Assembly (NCBI RefSeq): GCF_011745365.1
Contig: NW_024468909.1
Coordinates: forward strand, 2,542,001 to 2,606,000
Direction: 5' to 3'
Source: Cryphonectria parasitica EP155
Lineage: Eukaryota; Ascomycota; Sordariomycetes; Diaporthales; Cryphonectriaceae
Length of the DNA: 64,000 bases
How positions within the stretch are numbered: position 1 is the first letter of the stretch; each line of letters starts with the position of its first letter. This document shows, piece by piece, positions 36,798 to 49,327 of the stretch. The translations under genes were made by a program, and so were the position numbers. The notes below the pieces were generated by a model, which was given only the letters and a program-made list of their open reading frames with translations, had not been told where the DNA came from and made no database searches.

Positions 36798-37501
36798 ACA
36801 GCCTATGCACACAACGACACCCACGCGATATGGTATGTGGGATCCTTGATAGACTTGAGGAATGAAATGATTATTTACGATTTGACCAACATGTGTTGAT
36901 TGCCCACTCTCTCTCTAATCACCGTTGCTGAAGAGGAAAAGAGATGGCATGAAATCGAATTTCTAGGGAAGGTAAAGTGCCCCTTCTACATAGCTCTAGT
37001 CCTATGTCCAGCTGAGTCGTAGCGAACTATTGGGCATGATATGTATATAGCTTTACCTAGTGATGACTCTCCCAGCCCAGTGAATCGATGCTAGGAAATG
37101 CAGGGAGTACCAAAGACTACTCTGAGGAGCTGAAAGCATAAGGCAAACGAGGCCAAAGTATGTCCATCAGTGGCGCGCTCTCAACGAAATGTGTTTCGAA
37201 GACAAAGACAAGACGCTTTTCGAGGAGACGCCGATATGTCTCTGGTGCCGCAGAATCCTGATTTCGATTCTGGACAATGATTCACTCGCTATATCAGGAT
37301 AGAGAGGCTGTTTTGTCTTATCTTTCTTTTTCAAGCGAATCCTTTTCTAACTGTAAAGATGCAGCAACGCCTTGCTCCAATGCTGATTACTCTTCCCCAT
37401 GCAGAGTGGCAGGTTTTATCGACAACGATCTTCATAGGGGTGTATGTATAATCAAGGGTTGAATGAAAACAAGAATCAGACCAGACACCCAGCCGCCGTT
37501 A
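36798..37501. other. Intergenic, convergent
   Basis: About 0.7 kb between the stops of the NFKBIL1-like and GT90 genes. It is AT-richer than the genes and probably contains both 3' UTRs. No coding sequence or RNA gene was recognised. Confidence 0.5.
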
Positions 37502-39429
37502 TCAGGACGAAGTGGTGAAAACAGAGAATCCAATATTCTCCCGGTCGTCGTCGATGACACGCGCGTACCTGTGATATTGTTAGCATCTTCTTGAGGAAAA
37601 CGGGTGAAGCGAAGAGGGAGCAAGACTTACTCTAACAATAGCCTGAAGAACCACACCTCCATATCCTCCTTTCGCAATATTTTGTTTGCCCAATCCCTCC
37701 CCTGCAACGCCACTCGCTCTGCCTCCTTCTTCCCCAGCTCTCCGTCACCAAAGAAACGCACAGCCTCGAGCCACTCGTCTCCATGCAGGCTGAGGGGGAT
37801 GTAGTGCGCCCACGCCTTTATCCACTCGTAATGCCATTCCCTGAAGAGGGCAAACTTGTAGATCAGGCTCCTGCTCTTGAGGAACGCATAAAACCGGCCC
37901 GAGAAGGCATTGCCGTCCATGTCCAGGAGATACTTGTATTGCCACGCATCCTGCTGCTCCACCCGGCTCGTGACCTGGAAGAACTCGGTCTGCGCGTCGC
38001 AGTCGCCGGGGTCGCACTGCCCCACGTGAGAGAAGCGAACATTGATGAGATCTTTGTAGTCACCACGGGGCACCTCTTTCACCACCCATTCCGGATGTGT
38101 CTCGTCGCCTTGGTTGCCTAGAATCTTGGCCTGGTCCGCCGCGTTGAGCTTCTGCACCAGTCGCTGTCGGTGCTGCCGCCGCCACCCACCGTTCCGCGAG
38201 AACCCGCCCGTGGTCGAGCCTCGCCAGTACAGCTCGTCTTTCTTCGTGGCCCAGATCATGTCCTTCTTCTCCTCGTAAGGAACCTTGTCGTACCAATACC
38301 ACGGGGAGGGGTATAGTATGTCGTTGTACGACGAGATCTTGCTCTGTGAAAAGATGGGAAACAGGTCGTGCACGATGTTGTAGGCGTTCGGCCTATCAAA
38401 AAACCCATACGTCGAGCTGAGGCTCGGGCTGTAGCAGATGTCTGCCATGGCCGTCTCGTTGTAGACGAAACCCAGCTCGCTCATCGCGTACCTCTCCACG
38501 TCATCCACACGGTCGACCTCCTCCAGCGCACGCGCTGGGCTCTCAGGCGGGCACGACATACGCGAGTGCGTCCAGACGGGCTGGTGTGCAAATACGTTGA
38601 AGCGCGTGAGCTTGGTCTCTGTGAAATACGTGCCGTCGTTCAGATCCCGCGGTTTCTTGGTGAAATAGTTCCGCGGGTTGGTCACTGCATTCGCCGCCTT
38701 CATGTTCTTGTTCTTGGCCGTTGCCACCAGCCGTTCCATGTCATCATGCGGCACAACCACGCGGGGCTCGTCGTGGATGTTGAATGCCAGGTCCATGTTG
38801 GGAAGGTGGGCCAGGAACGGCTTCATCATACCCTCTGTTGCGTCTCGCTGCCAGTCACCGCCGCCTTGTATGTGTGTGATCCTACCCTCGCGGATCTGTA
38901 CGCCCAGCAGCGCGTTGTCCCATCCCAATGCCTCGGCCGCGCGGGCGCGGATCGTGGAGGGCTTGAGGCCCCAAAAGGGCGTGATGAGCTCATGGATAAG
39001 GTCGAACTCGTCAATCAGCTGCACACCCTTGCTTGTGGCATACTCGAACCACTTGTCGAAGTTGGGCGGTGGAGGGATCCCGTAGCGGCGACGATACTCG
39101 GCCACTGCGTCTGCAAGCGTCTTTGACTGGCGCGCCTTGGTCTCTTCTAGCTTGTTCTCGGCCTCCTTAATGAGATGCCACACGGGGTGAGAGCCGCCGG
39201 GCGCGGGTTTGAACTTGGTTCGCGGCGCATCATGATCGATATCGGCGGGTGGACGATTGAGATTGGGGTCTTCGTGCACATTCTTGACGTTGGAAGGCGG
39301 TGGTCTCGGTAGGTTCAGGTTGGGTAGGAGCGTGGTAGGTCGTTTGGGCGTTCCTAGCTGCAGCACGCTGTAGGCGAGGAAGCACAAGAGCACGATAGCT
39401 CCAAGTGTGAGGGTCTGTCGTGGTCGCAT
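37502..39429 (-). CDS. Type II membrane glycosyltransferase, GT90/Cap10-like
   Basis: Relative of the cryptococcal capsule protein Cap10 and of animal POGLUT enzymes. Members transfer glucose or xylose to glycans or proteins in the Golgi or ER; the acceptor in this fungus is unknown. Two exons (39429-37631, 37568-37502) give 621 residues. The short last exon restores the typical ending LLLEYARVIDDD, whereas the unspliced frame stops right after LLLE. Residues 1-6 are basic, residues about 8-26 form one membrane anchor (LGAIVLLCFLAYSVLQLG), and a Pro-rich stem follows. The catalytic region holds the Cap10 signature LYWRGSTTGG near residue 400, preceded by YPSPWYWYDKVPYEEKKD, and DMDGNAFSGRFYAFLKSRS near 540. 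Confidence 0.88.
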
Positions 39430-40475
39430 CTTCCATCACAGTATACGGCCTCGCTCGAGCCTGCAGGGCCTTTGACTTTGAGCCCTCGAGCAGGGCTCGA
39501 GTCCAGATAGACGAGTCCAAGACTGAACGAGATGCGAAGACGTGGACCGGGGGCGAGGTCGAGAGGCGGCGAGTGAAGAGGCTACCTCCCAGCTTGTCCG
39601 TCAATTAGGCGTGTAAAGTAAGCCTTTTGAATGACATGAGGACAAAGACTCGAGGGCATTGGGGCGTCCGACCAAACCTGACAACTTGCTTTTGCAATTT
39701 GGCGATGCCAGAAAGGTGGAAAGGCCCGAAATCTAACATGGAAGCAATTCGTGGGATGTGCCTCGAGACGGAAACGGAGCGCCAGGAGAGAGCCGATAAT
39801 CATCTACTTATCATTACCCGCTATCTGAGGAGGGCCCACTCGTATCTCTCAAACATCCCACACTACGAATGCAGGTAAACTTTCCACGGGCAAATGAATA
39901 CAAGAACATGATGGAGCATTAGGAAATAGCTTTTTGAAGAAAGGATATAAGATGGAAATCGTGAAAATCCTTAGCAGCGCAATATTTCTGACATCACTGA
40001 ACTTTGTCTACTAGTCTGAAACACTTTTGGGTATCCTATCTCGCTGTATCTTGCCGACCCGTGAATCAAGTACAGCAACGGCACAGAAGCAATGGCGCAG
40101 AATTAAAATCAGAGACAATCCTCACAGTGTGGAATGTGTCTGGTCTCCTTTCTACAAATTTACCGTAGATGAGAACCCCGATTGTTACCATCATATCACA
40201 ATGCGAGTAGCTCGCTTTGGTCACAGATGTGGATGTGGTTGTGCATCTGTATGCGTTGGAACAGTGCGTGAAAAGTGAGGCATGATCTCTTGAAGATCGA
40301 GGTCTTCTATTTTAGATCATCTCGAAGGTATCTCTGGACGTGAAGGGTGACCATCACCATACATCCTGTGGATTTTAAGACACATTTTGCCATTTTTGTG
40401 CCATCCACCAACGCCGTCTATGCAACAGCGAGATCCTCTTCGCTTGGCTCATTCCATCATGACCTTTGTAATTGT
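39430..40475. other. Intergenic upstream of GT90 and downstream of rps22
   Basis: About 1.0 kb between the GT90 start and the rps22 stop (both genes on the minus strand). No gene was recognised. The GT90 promoter should lie in the part nearest 39430. Confidence 0.5.
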
Positions 40476-41171
40476 CTAGTAGAAGAAACCAATGATCTTG
40501 CCAGAGACGTGCTTGCGACGAGCCTCCTCGTGGTCCATGATACCAGCGGAGGTGGTCAGAATGACGTAGCCGAACTGACGCGAGGGCAGCAGGCGGACAG
40601 TCCACTTCTCGAGATCGGCCAGCTTGACGTTGTAGCGGGGAGAGATGACACCGGTCTTGTTGAGGCTGCGAGGAAACATGTTAGCTGGATCTGCGTAGCA
40701 GCATTCTGGGGGTGTCCTTGGCGTCTTTATACATACCGGCCAATCAGCTGGACAACGATCTTGCCGGAGCGGTGGTCGTCAACCTCCTCGAACTCGCCAA
40801 TGTAGCCTGAATAGAGATGTCAGCAAATGTTGCGTAAGACTAAACGTTAGACTACATGAGAAAATTTCAGAGAAACGTGTAAGATCTCCGCAGGTTGATC
40901 TATCGGCAACTTAAAAGACTGGAGTCGTTGGAATTTTGAGACCGTCGTCTAGTTATCATGCCGAAGTGGAGGGGGTATCCTGCAGTTGTGGTATGGTGGT
41001 ATATAGGGGACGTAGTGCAGCAGAGAAAGGCGACATACCGTGCTTCTGCATGACCTGCAGGAACTTGACGATGACCTTGGAGGAAGGTCGGATCAGGACC
41101 TGGCGCTTGCCGGCCTTCTCGGCATTGTTGATGTTCTTCAGAGCATCGTTGAGGACGGAAGTGCGGACCAT
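40476..41171 (-). CDS. rps22: 40S ribosomal protein S22 (uS8)
   Basis: Small-subunit ribosomal protein of the S8 family that binds 18S rRNA. Three exons (41171-41039, 40806-40737, 40665-40476) give 130 residues, the usual eukaryotic length. The N-terminus [19 protein letters not shown] and the C-terminus [11 protein letters not shown] are hallmarks. [20 protein letters not shown] spans exon 1-2, and [14 protein letters not shown] opens exon 3. Introns are 232 and 71 nt, both GT-AG and phase-consistent. It is divergent from rps12 across about 0.7 kb. Confidence 0.96.
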
Positions 41172-41887
41172 CTTGACGGTTTTATGGTGGGTTGAGTCGT
41201 GAAGGAGATTCTCAAATCTTATGCGAGATGAGGTATCTGCCGCCAAAAGATGCCATGTTAGCCTTCGGAGGCTCTAAGAGCGTGGAGAGTGCCCTCTGAG
41301 GAGGGTTCTGCCCGCTCAGCGTCGATGGAGAGAAGCGTATCGAGGAGGATCTGTCCGTCATGACCGCATCGTGAAGTCGCGGGCGGCGTCTGCTGCGTGA
41401 TTCCTCGTTGCGACTGGGTCGTCCATCCTCGATTGCTCTCCCCGGCCTTCGCGAAGGGGCGTCCCCTCCTCCCTAGACAATTCTTCTCAAGTCATGATTA
41501 CACACTGCAGAGTTGACATACCTCGTGGTAGATGGTCGTTTAGAAGGTGGGTGGGGGAGGAGTGAGGAAGATAATTGTGATGGTTGGAAATTGAACTTTT
41601 TCTCTCAAGTCCCTAAGCGCGAGGTGGAGTCGTTCGCAGCAAAGTTCGTTTTGTGGGAACTAGCCCTAGCAAGCTGCACTGCTCACTAAAAGGCCCGTGC
41701 ACACCCAGCCCGGGCTGATTTTTTGCCTTAACGGCGCACGCTTTTTTGCTACCTCCGTCACTTTTCAATTTACCAACAACTTCAAAATCCCAAGACAACC
41801 GGATTTTCATTCCTTTTTCTCAACTCTCAACCACCCAAGTCTCTTCGAGGATCGCTTCGACAGCAACTTGACAAAATCACCATCAAG
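41172..41887. promoter_or_regulatory. Shared divergent upstream region of rps22 and rps12
   Basis: 716 bases separate the two ribosomal protein start codons. Both leaders are pyrimidine-rich on their own sense strand; the rps12 side from about 41790 to 41880 is full of CT runs and CAA triplets. This fits co-regulation from one bidirectional region, but no specific factor site could be assigned. A 5' UTR intron for rps22 is possible, with an acceptor-like CAG near 41240 on the minus strand. Confidence 0.5.
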
Positions 41888-42612
41888 ATGGTAAGGACCA
41901 CCCAATGGCTGTCTTTTGCAAATCTGGGTCAGCGGGGTGCAGTTCGACAATCGGACAACCCCAGCAAGAAGTTCGTGGGGCACTGTTACAATTGCCGGCT
42001 GCACGCACATGACCAGACCGCAACAGAATATGCATTGAATCCTAGCCGCTGACTTTCACTCTTTGCAAACATAGTCGGACGTAGAAGAGAACAACGCCCC
42101 CGAAGTCGCCGAGGAGGTCGAGGTTTCGGCTGATGCCGCCTCCAAGGGTCAGATGTCCGTTCTGGACGCCCTCAAGGGTGTTCTGAAGCTCGCCCTCATG
42201 CACGACGGCCTCGCTCGCGGTCTGCGTGAGGCCTCCAAGGCCCTCGACCGTCGCCAGGCCCACATGTGTGTCCTCAACGAGTCCTGCGAGGAGGAGGCCT
42301 ACAAGAAGCTCGTCATTGCCCTTTGCAACGAGCACAAGATCCCTCTGATCAAGGTGCCCGATGGAAAGCAGCTTGGCGAGTGGGCTGGTCTTTGTGAGTA
42401 TACCCCATAATAGAAGGGAATATAGCCAGGAAGATGTGTACCTTGGACAAAGGAAAAGGAAATGGGTGACTGACTGCTACTCTACAGGCGTTCTTGACCG
42501 TGAGGGTAACGCCCGTAAGGTGGTCAACTGCTCCTGCGTTGTCGTCAAGGACTGGGGTGAGGAGTCTCAGGAGCGCTCTATCCTCCTGAACTACTTCCAG
42601 ACCGAGCAGTAA
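41888..42612 (+). CDS. rps12: 40S ribosomal protein S12 (eS12)
   Basis: Small-subunit protein of the L7Ae-like eS12 family at the 40S beak. Three exons (41888-41890, 42075-42393, 42488-42612) give 148 residues. The first coding exon is only the ATG: GTAAGG follows at once, and the second exon begins with TCG GAC GTA after an ATAG acceptor. Conserved segments include [56 protein letters not shown] and the C-terminal [14 protein letters not shown]. Intron lengths are 184 and 94 nt. No other in-frame start fits the known N-terminus. Confidence 0.95.
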
Positions 42613-42960
42613 ACAGAACGAGCGTCACCACGCGATCTGTCACATCGAGGGGCGGCGGGGCGTTTACGGGGGGAAATCATAGGTGGAATATATGATGGGC
42701 TATCTTAACGGTCGGTCACATCAATGATGACCATTTCGGATGACTCGAGCTTCTTCGGTTGGCAATGGTTCGGACAGGGAAAAGTAGAGGCATATAGCTA
42801 CCTCACACTCGGGACTTCAATACAAAAGTTAAACCACCACCAAATTCGTGCGGAATATCACAGTCTTGTGTCATACCCCGCTGGTCCTCATAACGCCTCA
42901 TTGCTCTATGCTAGTAAACAAGGACACCATGATGCCTGAAAGAGACCGACAAGTCGCTGC
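42613..42960. other. Intergenic, convergent between rps12 and pin4
   Basis: 348 bases between two convergent stops, expected to be both 3' UTRs. Nothing else was seen. Confidence 0.6.
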
Positions 42961-43510
42961 TTACTTCTCTACCATAATGATGTGGTACCCAAAGTCCGTC
43001 TTGACCCAATTATACTTGGGCTTGTCAACCGTGCTTGGCTCAAGGTCCCAGGCGCAATCCTTGAACTTTTGGTCAAACGGTGCGTCCTTGGTCACCTCAC
43101 CCAACGACCCTCCTGAATATCACACAGTCAGTTGCTCATAACCCAGCTGCGATCCAAACCAAGACCTCCCCCCCCCTTCTCTCCTCGAATACACACACTG
43201 AATTAGACTCACCCTGTTTTGCCTTGTCTTCCGAATAGTTCCTAGCAACCTCAGCAAAGCTGACTCCCTCCTCAAGCTTCGCTAGGGCCTCGTCCATCCT
43301 CGATTTCTTCTCGCTGCACAAGCTCATCAGTCATGATCGCAACTTTCAGGTGATCTCCCCCTGGCGAGAGCGAACTTACCATAGAACATGCCTGATTTTG
43401 ATCTTCAGGCCGTTTTTCTTGCCGGAGCCCGCCTCCTTGTCGGCCTTGCCCTTGGCCCCCTTGGCCCCTCCGCCGGCTGTGGCCTTATCCGCATTTTTGT
43501 TTTTGCCCAT
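42961..43510 (-). CDS. pin4: Parvulin-type peptidyl-prolyl isomerase Pin4/Par14
   Basis: Catalyses cis-trans isomerisation of prolyl bonds; human Par14 associates with pre-ribosomes and DNA. Three exons (43510-43380, 43313-43213, 43112-42961) give 127 residues, close to the 131 of human PIN4. The N-terminal 38 residues are Lys/Gly/Ala-rich, like the basic tail of Par14. The parvulin domain begins LKIKIRHVLC, continues with EALAKLEEGVSFAEVA and GGSLGEVTKDAPF, and ends GYHIIMVEK. It lacks the WW domain and the phosphate-binding arginines of Pin1, so it belongs to the non-phospho-specific branch. Frame and splice phases agree at both introns. Confidence 0.93.
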
Positions 43511-46500
43511 TCTCGGAGTCGTTGGGCTCTCATCAGTGGCGTTCTTGCGCAAAGTGGGATGAGCGGGGTGGGATATTGCAGTGAGACGGGCTTCTGAAGG
43601 CGCGTCTAACCAAATCAACCCCACCACACCCTGGATCCTTGTTCCATCCGGCAGCTGGCGCTTACCTGTCGAGATGCCGCGGCCAGCTGGCAAGATTGTT
43701 GGGTGACTGCCCCCTCTTCCCCACCCGCGCCTCTTCTCCAATGTCAATGTCACCTTTCTTCTGGCAGCTCTCAGTGATGAGCAACATAATTTCACCATGT
43801 TTAGAGATCGGTCGACGTGTTCCCTTCCGCACGATATTTGATCTTCGGGGCTGCGAGGTCAAGGGGCTAGTGGATTGAAGTCGCTGGAAGAATCCGAGTG
43901 ACACCGCATGTCTTGACGTCTTGACAGTTAGAAGGGATCAACCATCGATGTAATCAGCTGTATGGATTGTATGTTGGAGGAGGATTCAAGGAAACGAAGC
44001 TGTACAGACAACTGTCGGCGATATTCACTATTAGCTGGTTTGCCCAATTCAATCTAGCCCTGCCTTCCCTCACCATTCTACGGTGCTGGCTACAATTGCT
44101 CTCTACCTCATGCAACAGCGCGGAAACATTGGACCTTCCTGCTACCATGAAGCTCGGTCACGTCAGACTTGCAGTCGTATACACCTGTTGGTCACACGAC
44201 TCGAGAACACGCTGAGAACCCCCTAACTCGCAGAAAACTTGAGGCGAAGATGCTCGGTCAGCCTTCACGCTGGTTGCTTGAAATTAGGATCGGCTCGTAT
44301 TCGCTGCCCATAGGCTGTAAATACATCTTGGCACAAAGTTGCATGTTTCAAATACATTTTCTGCTGCCAGCGCTGGATCTGCAGTACAGGAGAGAGCGAG
44401 ATGGACTTCGCAATTGGACGCCCAGTCGGACGATATTCATTTGCGGACAGTCCACAATGTATCTCTGTTGTTCGCAATCTCGAGATCCTTGCCCTCCTCC
44501 CTCTGTTTGAGTAGGTACGACGGTCTGGCCACTGTTGGGGTGGAAGCTGATCATCTAATATGAGCCCCAATTATTATCAGAAGCAATTTGAAACATCACC
44601 CGCCTGCATGCCTCTTTAACGACCAGCTCAACTGAAGGTTCTGTGGTAAGTTGAACTGTGAATTTGTGATTGTCTAGTGAGCGTACTGGCCCATATAGAA
44701 AAGACTGGCTTTCCATTGCATCTATGTGGCCTCCTTGAGCGTGCAGGGCCAAGGGAAGAAAGGCTGACACTTTCCGAATTTAGCAGGTGGGGTCGCCTTG
44801 GACCAAACACTAACACAGCCTCGCGTCGGAGTATGGGCTTTCTGGGCAGTATTATTGGTTTGAGCCACATAGATGTCTTAAATGCCCAAATAGAATCAGA
44901 ATTTGAGCTATTACATTTGACATCGACTAGAACTCACCCTTTATATACCTGTCGTCGCCAATGCTGAGGTCCCCGGGACAGCTCTGAGAGGTGCTCCGCG
45001 GTACGCGCCAGGACGAGGGTTTGACGACGTTTCCAACTCTTCTTTGAGTTCAACGTGCAGCGCCACGTCGAGACTGATCCGGCTGTTTGTATGCAAGCTC
45101 ACGCCCGGGACTTGGGGCTGTGGACATGCAAGGCTGGAGCACATAGGCATTCCCTCTGTCTGGTTCAATGAGTCCCGCATACCCACAGTTGGGTCCGTCC
45201 ACAAAGTTCATAAGCGAGAGGGTCGGCCTGTCGTGAAGTCTTTTAATATGCGGTGTATCTTGCCCCATTACGTGGCAAAAGTGATATGTGTTGGTTCATT
45301 GCTGTTTTTGCATACGGGCAGCCCGAGCTCTAAGTTTCACTCTCGAGCACTCTGACAAGCGACTTCACCGCTCCATGGGGGGATGGGGCCGGGGGTGGCT
45401 ATGCAATTGACAGAGGAGATTGATAACTGAGTCAAGTGGAAGAGGGCAAGGTGGGTTCCAACGTAAAGTTTAGACAACACAACACAGCCGTTCCAGGGTG
45501 TCTCAGTACGATCTAAAAGCCCAGCGGCTTCTGTTGAAGTGGTCTCTATGCAGCTCATAGCTTGTTGCGATGCCTTTGTCCTCATGTGGTCCTCCACATT
45601 CGCTTCGTTGAAATTCGGCATTTGCAAGTCGGCTTGCAAGAAAACCCAACTTATTAATTCAGCATTTGAACACTTTGATATGTGGCAACTAGACGATAGC
45701 GTGGGTATCTGCCGAGATATTGTCGGAGATATTAGCACGTACATCGTGTAAGCTCCACTGGAGGAGTTTTTGTCCTTGAGTAAAAGCACAGTGTGATATG
45801 GGGTGGCAGTGGTACAATTCCAATGGTATAACTCACAAATGACAGCAAGGCGTGACGTGGGTGGATCCCCGGTTGTTAATAGAAGTTCCGAGGATAGAGT
45901 TTGTCTGAAAGGAAAGTTCCACAAACATTTTATAGGCGATGACCCTCTTCTCGGAACTTCTGAGGTTGTTAGTGTTGCTGAGGTTAAGCAATAGGCCCAA
46001 CTTCCTTACAGCAGACTACTGCCATGTGATGTTCTCGGAAGGCTAAAAAGATTATGACGAGGCTCAAACTAGAGAGACTCGTGTGAGGCGGATAGCTTAA
46101 AGGGAACCTTCCAAGAATAGAAAAGTTACAAGGATGAATGGATGGCGCTTGAAGAAAACGGCCAACGACCGCCAAGTAGTAGATGACATCGCCACACGGC
46201 ATGTATTGGGACTCCGACCCGCAGAGTCCATCTTTAAGCCTCTTGAATGGTTATGATCGGCAGTGTCCACAAGAGAAAGAAGAGCTGAACCAGCCCAACA
46301 ATCTGAGAAGGAGGTACCGAGGTCGTTCGCCAGCTGTCCCGGTGGACCAAAATCACTTTCTCTCAACTAACTAGATTCAATTTATGGAGATATCTGCTGT
46401 TCAAGAGGAGCCAATTATCCGTTACTCGCTGAGCTCTGTAGCACATACGGATGGGCTCCGCCTAGCCAACATTGACAGAAGTTTTCTCTATGATGGGGTC

Positions 46501-47192
46501 TGATACTGTTTGCTATGGGGTTTCTGGACAACAAAGATGTGTGTAATGATTCCCAATCCCAGCATCCAGGATGTTGGTAAAGTCATCAGGTCATCAGATC
46601 GAACTACAAGGAAAGAACCCTACCTCAAGAATTGGATAGTAGCATACAATTAAAGCACCAGTACTACCATAGTAGTTAGTTTAGGGTTGTACAGGGAGGT
46701 GGCGGTGCATACAAGGCGCGCCGCGCTTTGTTAGGGGGAAAGTATGGAGCCTACCCGGGGTTTGACATCAGCCAAGGCCACTTTTGCAAAGCTTGGCGCA
46801 ATTAAGGTTACTGTGAAGCATCAACAACCAATGTTCCTTGACACACAACGGCTCCAGCTCGTATTCTGTGTTTTTCAAGGGTAACCTTTCGGGGCTACCG
46901 GGTCCATCCGCCCACTTTTGGCCAGTGTCCATGATGTAGCTGACCCTCTGTTGAGTGATGATCATTGCCTTGGCCGTTGCATCGCATCGTGTGAAGACTC
47001 TGAAAAGGCAAAGAGATATAGCTTCCAACAGATTATAAATACTGACCTACGCTCCCTCGAATACAGCTCACTTGATATCATCACAACAGCAACAACATCT
47101 TCTAGACTACTCATCCAAACAACAACAACAACAACACTTCTCTCATCTTACCAAACCGTATCCATTCCGATACCACCACCACCACCATCAAA
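43511..47192. other. 3.7 kb region without a recognised gene
   Basis: It runs from the pin4 start to the secreted-protein start. Several frames of 80-195 codons exist on both strands (for example minus 45337-45924, which begins at TTG). None has recognisable motifs, and neighbouring frames do not join through plausible introns. The sequence is more AT-rich and less codon-biased than the flanking genes. It could hold a degraded gene or a non-coding RNA; neither can be supported. The last 200 bases are CAA-rich, consistent with the leader of the next gene. Confidence 0.4.
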
Positions 47193-47720
47193 ATGCAGTT
47201 CTCTACCGCTATCGTCGTCCTGGCTTCTGCCATGTCTGCCTCTGCCGAGACCCTCTTCAGCGTCTCCGACTTCACTGCTGCGTGCATTCCTCACAGCTCC
47301 CAGTGCTCGTAAGCCTTCGAAACCCCCCTCACACAGACCTCCCAAACCAACGACTTGACTCCCTTTCGCCCTTTTTTTCTTTCTTTCTTCATACTAACAT
47401 GATATCTTTGCAGCTACAACTTCAAGGTTCTCCAGCCTGGCACTGGTGAGACCACCGGCGTGACCTGCTCCGCCCAGAAGACCAGCGACGGCACCCTGCC
47501 CGCTGTCACCGACGGCACCTGCACCGACTCGGCCCGTACCTGGACCATCTCCAAGCCCGCTGCTGGCGGTCTCACCCTGACCGTCTCCCAGCAGGTCTCG
47601 GCCGCCTCCAGCCAGTCCGGCAGCTACACCATCCCGGCTTCCGACCTCACCACGTCCCAGACTGGCGCTAGCGTCCAGCAGAGCTACACCGGCCCCACCG
47701 CCTTCGACCTCTCCGACTAA
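47193..47720 (+). CDS. Small secreted protein, Alt a 1 (AA1)-like, elicitor type
   Basis: 140-residue predicted secreted protein. Two exons (47193-47308, 47414-47720) are joined by a 105-nt intron; the join reads SQCSYNFKVL. Residues 1-18 (MQFSTAIVVLASAMSASA) form a signal peptide. The mature part is about 122 residues, rich in Ser/Thr and with four cysteines (AACIP, QCSY, VTCSA, GTCTD), which could form two disulfides. The beta-strand pattern and cysteine spacing resemble proteins annotated as hypersensitive-response-inducing, of the Alt a 1 fold, which are recognised by plants as elicitors. Strong GC-ending codon bias and a CAA-rich leader suggest high expression. Elicitor activity here is inferred only. 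Confidence 0.78.
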
Positions 47721-49327
47721 ATTGGCTAAACTTCGAGTTTTACCTTTCTGATGGGATGGGAAGCTTTGCGGGAAGGTCGTGTTTGAGGGGATGATTTGGA
47801 TGGCGTGTATATAGATGTTGTGAACCGACCGCAGTACATACTATAGATCTCTTAAGGCTCCTTTGCCATGTCAATAATAATCAAGGTTGTCTCGAATATT
47901 GCTTCCCATAGATCACTTTGTGAACGAGAGCCTGTAATGTATTATGCTCTGTCGACGGTACAAACCCCAATTCAGCGTTGGCTAATCCTTCCGCGAGAAA
48001 CCACCTTGTTCTATGCCTCACATTATACGCTCCGTTGCAGGTTCATAGCAAGGTATAGTGATCGCAACACCAAGAGTGGGCTCTGAGGCTGTTGTGTTGG
48101 TTGGCAATCCGTACTGGCTAACCAACGCCATCAACACCACCGAGTAGCAATGTCTGTAATGATGCTATAATGTGTCTACTTGCATCAGGCATACAGCCTA
48201 GCCATTGCCCCGTGAAACGGAAGCCTTGTCGATCAATGGACTGTGATAGGCCGACCGCGGTTCTTTATGAACTCGTCGTAAGGTTTTCGAATCACAGGTC
48301 GTTGGATTTAAGAGATATGACACGTCTACGTGCTTCGAACGTTGGAGGACGTACATTGTGACTGCTGGCGGACACTTCCTGTGCTATCACCAAGACCTGG
48401 TCATTATAGCCATGCCAGAAGAGACAACAGAAGAACTTTTGCAGACTGCTCCAGCCCAGCGCTGACTTGATCGATCGGGGCGATCGTTGCCAATAACGAA
48501 CGGCCACAGCACCGAGCCTCGGCTTCTCACTGCCAAAGCTTCTAACTGTGGACCTTGTTTTTTCTTATGCCAACGTTGAGTAATTGCGAGGATATCAATT
48601 CAATTCATTTGAAGCTTGTACCATTTACAGACCCTCTGGAGAAAGCTACCTGACCTAGCGATATACCTCACCAAGTTCGTTGCCAAGTGACGAACGCGGG
48701 GCCACCTGCTGACTGACAGGTCGCTATACAGTCTTGCCGGAGATGAACAAGGCAAACCGGGTGTCTTTGTCCTCTCGTATACCCTAGTAGGGTTTCCATA
48801 CTATCTGATCCAATCATACCTCCTTTTCTGCTGCCCTGTGCTCGTAGTTCCTGAAAAAGAGGCTACGTAATGGCACCTTTATGTGTTGGGCAATGCTTGT
48901 GGATAGAAGAAGCCAAGCACTGACCACTCATGTGACCACGTCTGCCGCAAGCTGGCGATAATTCCTCGTGGTGTCAATTTTGTATTCCGGTCCCTTTGGT
49001 CAACCACAGACCTCTTCATCATTGATATGTCTCTAGCAATCGATGTAATTAAAGAAGTTAGGTAATGACTTGAGTCTGCTGTCTTAGCCATGTCGGCTGA
49101 CATTGAAAATCTGATGACGACTATTGTGGGGTATATTCGCATTTGGGAAAAACAGACACTTTGCCTGATTCCAAGCAGACAAAATCCGAGATAGTGTCGA
49201 GTCTGGGCATTCGCAATAGCAGTCTTCAAGCCCAGGTGCGGTCCATGCTACTGGGACACCAGGTTCCGGCCGTTATCACCACAACCATACCCTGAGACAG
49301 CATGAAGAAGTCTCTCTATAAAATCTC
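47721..49327. other. Intergenic, convergent
   Basis: About 1.6 kb downstream of the secreted-protein gene and downstream of the next minus-strand gene. No coding region was recognised, and it is relatively AT-rich. A tRNA-like B-box was looked for and not found with matching acceptor arms. Confidence 0.45.

Noticed and set aside
36126..36824. 232-codon minus-strand frame
   Set aside because: Antisense to the charged helix of the NFKBIL1-like gene; composition explained by the opposite strand.
45337..45924. 195-codon minus-strand frame
   Set aside because: Starts at TTG, no recognisable domain, no codon bias; left as unassigned intergenic.
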